The notes beneath the pieces were generated by a model, which was given only the letters and a program-made list of their open reading frames with translations, ran no database searches and was not told the origin of the DNA. Of a DNA stretch of 64,000 nt, positions 58,915 through 64,000 are shown piece by piece. The translations under genes and the position numbers were made by a program. This stretch comes from Bradyrhizobium iriomotense (GTDB lineage Bacteria; Pseudomonadota; Alphaproteobacteria; Rhizobiales; Xanthobacteraceae): contig NZ_JAFCJZ010000002.1 of the NCBI RefSeq assembly GCF_018130765.1, positions 62,001 through 126,000 of the forward strand, read 5' to 3'. How positions within the stretch are numbered: position 1 is the stretch's first letter; each line of letters starts with the position of its first letter.

Positions 58915-60318
58915 TCAATTCGCGCGGGCGGGCTCAGCGATCGCGGCACGCAAGGAGGCCGCAAACGTGTCGAGCAGCTTGGGATCGCTGATATACAACT
59001 CGCCCGGATAAGACCTGCGCCAGGCCGCTTCGAAATAGGGCGCGCCCCTGGCGGGATCAAACGGCCCGGCGGAGAGCGCCTCGCGCAGCCGCGCGGGCAC
59101 GTCCGCCAGACGGTCGACCGCATGGACCAGCGGGCAGGAGCGATAGAACGCATCGCCCATCACCACCACCGGCTTGCCGAGCAGCAAGGCTTCGGCGCCC
59201 GACTTGCTGTTGACGGAGATGACCGCATCGGCGCGGTTGAGTACGGTGTAATTGTTGGTCTGCGGCGGCAGCAGCACGAGATTGTCGAACCGGCGCGCCA
59301 GCTCGAACAGGCGGTCGGCCGAGATCGCGCCGATCTGGGCGGGGTGTTCCTTCACCACCAGCACGTGCGAGTCCGGGATCGTCCGCAGCAGGAAGTCGAC
59401 GGTTGCGACCTGGTCGAGATAGTCGGGCGAGCGCAGCGTCAGCGCCATGTCGGCCGGGACGTGGAACGGATAATAGACGAAGGGCGCCTCGGGGATCGGC
59501 TTGTAGAGCTTGCGCAGCCGCGTCGCATTGAGCGCCATCGCGGCGTGCACGCGGGCGTGGCGCAGATTGTGCCCGAACTCCTGGTGTTTGCCGAGCGCGA
59601 ACTGGTCCCACAGTTTTTCGGTGAGGCGGCGGGCGTTGCGCAGGTTCACGACCTTCTTGAAGGCCGCCGAATAATGATGCTGGTCTTTCTTGGGGATGAC
59701 GATCGCCCGCTGCGTCAGCGTGTCGTCGAGATAGGCGCGCACCTCCGGTGACACCGCGTCCGCCGCGGTCGGCATCACGTCGGGCGCGCGAAGCGTGTCG
59801 GGCGTGAAGTACATGCGGCCGCGAAAGAACGACGGCTCGATGAACCAGTTGCGGATGCTGCGGCGCCTTGCGGCGTAAAAGCTCGCGATCACCGAGAGAA
59901 AGCCGCCGAGCTCCTGCACCAGTTCGACGCGCTTGCCTTGCCGCTCCAGTCGGTCGAGCACCGTCTCCATCGCATTGGCGTAGATCATGAAGCGCTGGCG
60001 CAGCGCGGCCGTGTCGCGGATGCCGAAGGTAAAGCGCTCATGGCTGAAAAGGAAATTGGTGCCGTCGAGGCCGTAGGCGGCGACGCGCGCGTCGAACGCG
60101 CTGCGATCATCGGGCGAGGGGCCGGTCTTGAGGCCTTCGCGGTACATGTTCGTAACAGGCACGCCTTCGGCCGCCGACATCTCGGCGCTGCGATCGTCGA
60201 AGGCGAGCAACTCGACATCGTTGCCCGCCGCTCGCAGCCGCTGCGCGACCGGAATCCAGAACCGGGTCTGGTATTCGGCAAGCGTGGTGATGAGAATGGT
60301 CTTTGCGGATATGGACAT
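58915..60318 (-). CDS. Capsule polysaccharide biosynthesis family protein
   Basis: A 467-aa protein of the capsule-synthesis GT-B-like class. MSISAKTILITTLAEYQTRFW opens a Rossmann half, and the donor half holds VLVVKEHPAQIGAIS, VLLPPQTNNYTVLNRADAVISVNSKSGAEALLLGKPVVVMGDAFY, the hallmark of Capsule_synth/KpsS-like proteins, with HP...N-x-T/S-G-x-EAL elements. ATG 60318 fits after the preceding gene's stop at 60323. Such proteins transfer Kdo or other sugars to capsule lipid or extend glycans; the exact step is unknown. Confidence 0.85.
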   Translation of the reverse strand: MSISAKTILITTLAEYQTRFWIPVAQRLRAAGNDVELLAFDDRSAEMSAAEGVPVTNMYREGLKTGPSPDDRSAFDARVAAYGLDGTNFLFSHERFTFGIRDTAALRQRFMIYANAMETVLDRLERQGKRVELVQELGGFLSVIASFYAARRRSIRNWFIEPSFFRGRMYFTPDTLRAPDVMPTAADAVSPEVRAYLDDTLTQRAIVIPKKDQHHYSAAFKKVVNLRNARRLTEKLWDQFALGKHQEFGHNLRHARVHAAMALNATRLRKLYKPIPEAPFVYYPFHVPADMALTLRSPDYLDQVATVDFLLRTIPDSHVLVVKEHPAQIGAISADRLFELARRFDNLVLLPPQTNNYTVLNRADAVISVNSKSGAEALLLGKPVVVMGDAFYRSCPLVHAVDRLADVPARLREALSAGPFDPARGAPYFEAAWRRSYPGELYISDPKLLDTFAASLRAAIAEPARAN

Positions 60319-60322
60319 GAGT

Positions 60323-61711
60323 CTATCGGGCGGGTTCGATGGCAATGCTCGCGAGCGGCAAGCCTGTCGTCGCGCAGTGCGCGCGTCGCGCGGTGAATTG
60401 CGACGGGCTCGCGCCGTCATGAGCTGCGATACGCTGCAGCAGCGTCCTGACGAAGACCGGCTCGATCCGCTTGTCGCGCCGGGCGGGATTGAACCGGCTG
60501 CGCAGCCGTTCGGTGACGGCCGATCCGAGCACGGCGCTCGCGGCGCCCTTGACGATCTGGCCGAGGCTCGGCTTGTCGCGCGTGCCCTTTACGGTCGCAA
60601 GCAACGACAGGTAAGGCCGGCGCGAGCTGCCTGCAGCAGTCAGGACATCGGCGACCCGCTCGGAGGCTTGTCCGTCGTTGAGATGGAAGAAGGCCTCGAT
60701 ATCGGCGGCGTGAACGCGCGCGAAATCGAAGGTCTCGGTCTCGCGCTCGATGTGGTCGATCGCGCCAAGCAGCTCGTCGAACGAAGCGACCGGGCGGCTC
60801 ACGCGCGCGGGCAGCGCGGCATGGCCGGCGGTGACCTGTGTGTTCAGATATTCGAGCTGCAGCGGCAGCTTTCCGAGCAGGACGGATTCGACGGCCGTGC
60901 CGCAGTTGAGATGCACGACCGCGGCCGCATTGCGGATGCGGTCGAGCACGCTGCCGGTGCCGTCGATCAGGACGTTGGCATGGCGCGCGAGCGCGTTGCG
61001 ATAGACGTCCTCGCTCTCGAAGGGATGCGGGCGCACGAGAATGGTGCGGTCGGACCGCGCGGCGGCGAGCCGGTCGATCTCGGCGAGGTAGTTCGTGAAG
61101 ACCTGCTTCAGGTCCGCGATGAAGCGGTCGACATAGGCGCCGTCCCAGCCGGCCCGCACCATCGCCTCGCGCTCGCCGCCCGGCTTGCCGGTGAAGCGTG
61201 AGTTGACCAGCGGGAAGTTGGCGTTGACGAGCAGATAGCCGCGCGGCTCGCCGTCAAGCAGCGCGCGCCAGCGTGGCGCCGCAAAATCGAAACGCGGGCA
61301 TCCGGTGAGGTGAAGCTGTTCCGGCTTCATGGTTCCCGCCGCCAGGAAGGCGTCGTGGAGCCGGCTGCCCCAGAAGAAATAGCCTGAGAGGATGTCGGCG
61401 TAGCCGCTGCTCTTGATATGCACGGCCATCGCCGGCGGCGAGTTGCCGCCCTTCTCGGCGAGCACGCCGCCTTCGGTGTCGAGGACGTAAAGCGCAAGGC
61501 CCGCCTTGGCGAAGCTGCGCATCAGGTCGAGATTGACGGGCCGCGCATAGTTGACGACCAGCGCGTCGAGCTCGAGCCGCGGGACGTCGACAGCCTGCTC
61601 ATACATCGGCACCAGCACGACCGAGACGCCGCGCCGCGCGAGTTGATAGCCGAGCATGACTGCACCCGGCAGGTCACGCTTGGGGTGATCGACCACCAGG
61701 CCTATGCGCAA
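60323..61711 (-). CDS. Surface carbohydrate biosynthesis protein
   Basis: A 462-aa protein with the start MRIGLVVDHPKRDLPGAVMLGYQLARRGVSVVLVP, seen in the surface-carbohydrate biosynthesis family, a GT-B-like group. YVDRFIADLKQVFTNYL, ILVRPHPFESEDVYRN and VVHLNCGTAVESVLLGKLPLQL correspond to the HP and nucleotide-sugar loop of CDP-glycerol/capsule transferases. It sits 4 bases upstream of the capsule-type gene, so the pair may act on consecutive steps. Function is inferred from family only. Confidence 0.85.
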   Translation of the reverse strand: MRIGLVVDHPKRDLPGAVMLGYQLARRGVSVVLVPMYEQAVDVPRLELDALVVNYARPVNLDLMRSFAKAGLALYVLDTEGGVLAEKGGNSPPAMAVHIKSSGYADILSGYFFWGSRLHDAFLAAGTMKPEQLHLTGCPRFDFAAPRWRALLDGEPRGYLLVNANFPLVNSRFTGKPGGEREAMVRAGWDGAYVDRFIADLKQVFTNYLAEIDRLAAARSDRTILVRPHPFESEDVYRNALARHANVLIDGTGSVLDRIRNAAAVVHLNCGTAVESVLLGKLPLQLEYLNTQVTAGHAALPARVSRPVASFDELLGAIDHIERETETFDFARVHAADIEAFFHLNDGQASERVADVLTAAGSSRRPYLSLLATVKGTRDKPSLGQIVKGAASAVLGSAVTERLRSRFNPARRDKRIEPVFVRTLLQRIAAHDGASPSQFTARRAHCATTGLPLASIAIEPAR

Positions 61712-61734
61712 GATGTAAGCTCCCGGCAGGTCCG

Positions 61735-62667
61735 TCAGAGCCGCATCACGGTGCGCTCGAGGTCGGTCAGGGCGCCGACCGCGCGGAAGCGCGGGCGCGG
61801 TTCGGGGTAGATGCGCGGCTGCTGGATGTAAGTCGCGGTGTAGAGCAGACGGCTGTGGTCGGATTGAATCCGGCTTCCCATGTGCAGGCAGCGGGCGGTG
61901 TTGACGATGAAGCAGGACAGGCGGGGCGCGATCATCTCCTTGACCGCATCGGGGCCGGTCTTGGCGAACACCTGGGCGTCGCTCATGTGGCTCTTCAGCG
62001 TGTTGCGGAAAGCCTTCGACGGCCCCGCCGGAATGAAGGTGAACGGACCGTCGGCAGTGTCTCGCACGTCGGTCAGGTAGATGAAGAGCTTGCAGACGCG
62101 CTTGTCGTCATGATCGAGATGCCAGAGCTGGGAATAGCTCAGCGCCCGGTTCGGCGTCGGCTGGGACAACGTCAGCACCACATCCGACAATTGCGGCAAG
62201 TCGTGCATGAAGTCGCCGATGATGCGCAATGCGGCCGGCTGCAATGCGTTGCGGACGAAGGGATGGTCGGTGGCAAAGGCACCGTTGACGAGATCCTCGT
62301 CCAGCAGGCTGACCCAGAACGATTTGTGCCGTTCCTTCTGCTGGCCGACGAGCTCGTTGAGGCGGCTCACCTTGCCGTCGGCGAACGATGCAACGGCCTC
62401 CGCAAGGCTGCGGTCGACGAGTGCAGTCACGTCGACATAACCGTCCTCGCCGAGCTTGCGGCTCGCCTCAGCCCATTCGGGCTTTGTCGGCAGCTGCTTC
62501 AAAAGCGCAACACGTTTGGCGCGCGCCGGCAATTGCAGGCTGGTCAGGGCCGCCTTAAGAACCCACCCGAGATCGGTGCGGTTGACGTGCCACAGCAGGC
62601 GGCGAAATTGGCTGATCTTCTGCTTTTTGGGGGCTGGCCGATCGGCCGTCGCGTTGATGGTCGTCAT
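61735..62667 (-). CDS. Phytanoyl-CoA dioxygenase-like Fe(II)/2-oxoglutarate enzyme
   Basis: A 310-aa protein with the metal triad of PhyH-type oxygenases: H183 and D185 in LWHLDHDDKRV and H262 in RCLHMGSR, with R266 positioned to bind 2-oxoglutarate. GPFTFIPAGPSKAFR is the usual intervening strand. Start ATG 62667 is set by its overlap (ATGA) with the methyltransferase stop. In this locus it may hydroxylate a sugar or lipid carrier, or remove a methyl or acyl group; this is unusual and interesting, but inferred. Confidence 0.85.
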   Translation of the reverse strand: MTTINATADRPAPKKQKISQFRRLLWHVNRTDLGWVLKAALTSLQLPARAKRVALLKQLPTKPEWAEASRKLGEDGYVDVTALVDRSLAEAVASFADGKVSRLNELVGQQKERHKSFWVSLLDEDLVNGAFATDHPFVRNALQPAALRIIGDFMHDLPQLSDVVLTLSQPTPNRALSYSQLWHLDHDDKRVCKLFIYLTDVRDTADGPFTFIPAGPSKAFRNTLKSHMSDAQVFAKTGPDAVKEMIAPRLSCFIVNTARCLHMGSRIQSDHSRLLYTATYIQQPRIYPEPRPRFRAVGALTDLERTVMRL

Positions 62668-63554
62668 GTGGGCTCCCAGCAATACAAAAAACCATCATTG
62701 TGGATCGTCGGCGCGAACGGCATTCGGTCACGCGCCAGGATGCGAACGCGGCCCTGCCGCTCGTAGTCGTCGAGGGTCGAGAACAGCTGCGTCTGGTAGT
62801 CGACCGAGCGGATGTAGAGAAAGCTGACGATATCTCGTGGACTTGTGAAGTTCAGAAGCTCGGTCGTCGGCTCGATGTTGATCACGCGCTTCGGCCTTGC
62901 CGCGATGATGTTGTCCACGACCTTTCGCACGTCATATGGAATCTGCTCGATGCAGAAATAGGTGAAGACGACCTTGTCCCTGATCGCGGAATAGCTCGGG
63001 TCGGTGCCGTCGGTCAGGTCGATCCTGTCGAGCGAAATCCGGTCCGACAGGCCATAATACGCGGCGATTTCGCGGCCGGCTGCGATGCCGTTCGGTGCGA
63101 TGTCGAATCCGCGCAGCCGCCAATCGGGATGATTGAGGTGAAGCGACAGCAGATTGACGCCACAGCCCGCGCCGAGCTCGATGATGTCCGTGGCGTCCCC
63201 CGTGTACCGGGCGAGCAATTCGCCGAGGGCTCTCGCGCGATAGCGATAGTAGTCGTCGGCGGCGACCCTGCAGATCTGATTGTCGACCTTGCGAAGATCA
63301 CTCGCGGAATTCCTCGGGGCGATGAAGTCGACGATGCTTGCGGACCTCGTCCAGCTTTTTTCCGACAGCGTTCGCTGCCAATGCAACAGATTGTACTCGG
63401 AATCCACGACATCAGCGGTGCGCTTCACACGTCGCATGGCGAGGCGGCCGATGCTCTTTGCCGCGTCGAGCGCATAAGTCGCCGCCTTATCCGACAACGA
63501 TGCCGGAGCGAAACCTGTAGGGACGGCTTTCGTGTCTGTCGCGCGGATGTTCAT
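62664..63554 (-). CDS. SAM-dependent methyltransferase
   Basis: A 296-aa class I methyltransferase. Motif I is DIIELGAGCGVNLLSLHL, with the acidic motif II in LRGFDIAPNGI. VFTYFCIEQIPYDVRKVVDNI is motif IV. The N-terminal 90 residues are a family-specific extension. Its stop overlaps the PhyH-like gene start and its ATG immediately follows the stop of the flippase, so these three are one operon. Likely methylates a sugar of the glycan. Confidence 0.88.
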   Translation of the reverse strand: MNIRATDTKAVPTGFAPASLSDKAATYALDAAKSIGRLAMRRVKRTADVVDSEYNLLHWQRTLSEKSWTRSASIVDFIAPRNSASDLRKVDNQICRVAADDYYRYRARALGELLARYTGDATDIIELGAGCGVNLLSLHLNHPDWRLRGFDIAPNGIAAGREIAAYYGLSDRISLDRIDLTDGTDPSYSAIRDKVVFTYFCIEQIPYDVRKVVDNIIAARPKRVINIEPTTELLNFTSPRDIVSFLYIRSVDYQTQLFSTLDDYERQGRVRILARDRMPFAPTIHNDGFLYCWEPT

Positions 63555-64000
63555 TCAGCTGCTTTTGGATGTCAGTCCCATCAATTGCCCGACCGCCGGA
63601 AATACTGTCCGGTGCCGTTTGTCGAGTACCAGGAAGTATTGGAGCACCCAGGTAATCAGACAGAAAACCATGGAACCGAGCGCGAGCTTTAGCACGCTGT
63701 GAAAGCGAATGTAACCTGCAATTGCTGCTAGAAAAATGCTTGCCAACACAAGTATTGCGAACTGGGTTCCAAGCACCTTGGTGAAGCGATTGCGGTCGAG
63801 CGCGAGTGCGCTGCGCAATTCTCCAAGTTGCCAGGGCAGGACCGCGATGCTGCCGACGACCTGGCCGAGAATCAGCGCGCGCTCCGCGAACAGATGCAGG
63901 GTCGCGGCGGAGACGGCCGCCCAGATCAGGAGCTGAGCAGCCATCAGCTTGTTGAGCCGGGCCTGCACCTCGGGTCGGGTCAGGAAGATCAGGCTCCCGA
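63555..64000 (-). CDS. Second oligosaccharide flippase-like protein (partial, 5' end outside window)
   Basis: The last 147 codons of a membrane protein whose start is beyond the window edge; the frame is open to base 64000 (GSLIFLTRPEVQARLNKLM...). Four hydrophobic segments (LLIWAAVSAATLHLFAERALIL, FAILVLASIFLAAIAGYI and others) and the ILGQVVGS spacing fit a Wzx/PST flippase C-terminal half. It would be the second flippase of the locus. Confidence 0.7.
   Translation of the reverse strand, partial: GSLIFLTRPEVQARLNKLMAAQLLIWAAVSAATLHLFAERALILGQVVGSIAVLPWQLGELRSALALDRNRFTKVLGTQFAILVLASIFLAAIAGYIRFHSVLKLALGSMVFCLITWVLQYFLVLDKRHRTVFPAVGQLMGLTSKSS

Overview
The window looks like chromosome of a Bradyrhizobium-type alphaproteobacterium (Rhizobiales). 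It has high GC, tandem Omp31/RopB-like porins, a metalloprotease with tryptophan-rich C-terminal repeats, many tripartite-tricarboxylate (TTT/Bug) receptors, and scattered palindromic intergenic repeats of the sort common in that genus. This assignment comes from pattern recognition only. No rRNA, tRNA, CRISPR array, integrase or insertion sequence was recognised.

1-19.8 kb is catabolic. A minus-strand operon encodes a two-subunit molybdenum hydroxylase (2Fe-2S subunit plus IorB-like large subunit), an orphan TTT receptor and a signal-less ModA-like protein. A plus-strand bis-MGD molybdopterin oxidoreductase and a crotonase follow. Next come a GlcG-like protein, a D-2-hydroxyacid dehydrogenase of GlcD/YdiJ type, an FCD-type GntR regulator, two serine-glyoxylate-type aminotransferases flanking an MFS carrier, a crotonase without the usual catalytic glutamates, and a full TctC-TctB-TctA transporter. 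A 13-nt word repeated on both sides of the gntR gene is a candidate operator.

19.9-32.5 kb is envelope and secreted proteins. It holds three tandem outer-membrane beta-barrel paralogues, each with its own strong terminator; a decayed copy of the tctA 3' end lies between the first two and records a tandem duplication. There follow a leishmanolysin-like metallopeptidase, a CaiB-type CoA-transferase, an M10 metalloprotease with glycine-aspartate and W-rich repeats, a beta-helix exoprotein, a lower-GC acyltransferase and a Sel1 protein.

32.5-48.0 kb is a type II secretion system. A minimal prepilin peptidase and GspD are divergent from gspEFGHIJKLM. A 1205-aa autotransporter on the opposite strand separates these from a GspC/GspN-like gene. 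The order resembles the Xanthomonas xps system.

48.2-64.0 kb is a surface-polysaccharide locus. Plus-strand genes (flippase, AsnB-like amidotransferase, glycosyltransferases, hexapeptide acyltransferase, SDR epimerase) converge at 55.65 kb with minus-strand genes (polymerase-like membrane protein, UDP-xylose synthase, GT2, two capsule/surface-carbohydrate proteins, PhyH-like dioxygenase, methyltransferase, and a truncated second flippase running off the window).
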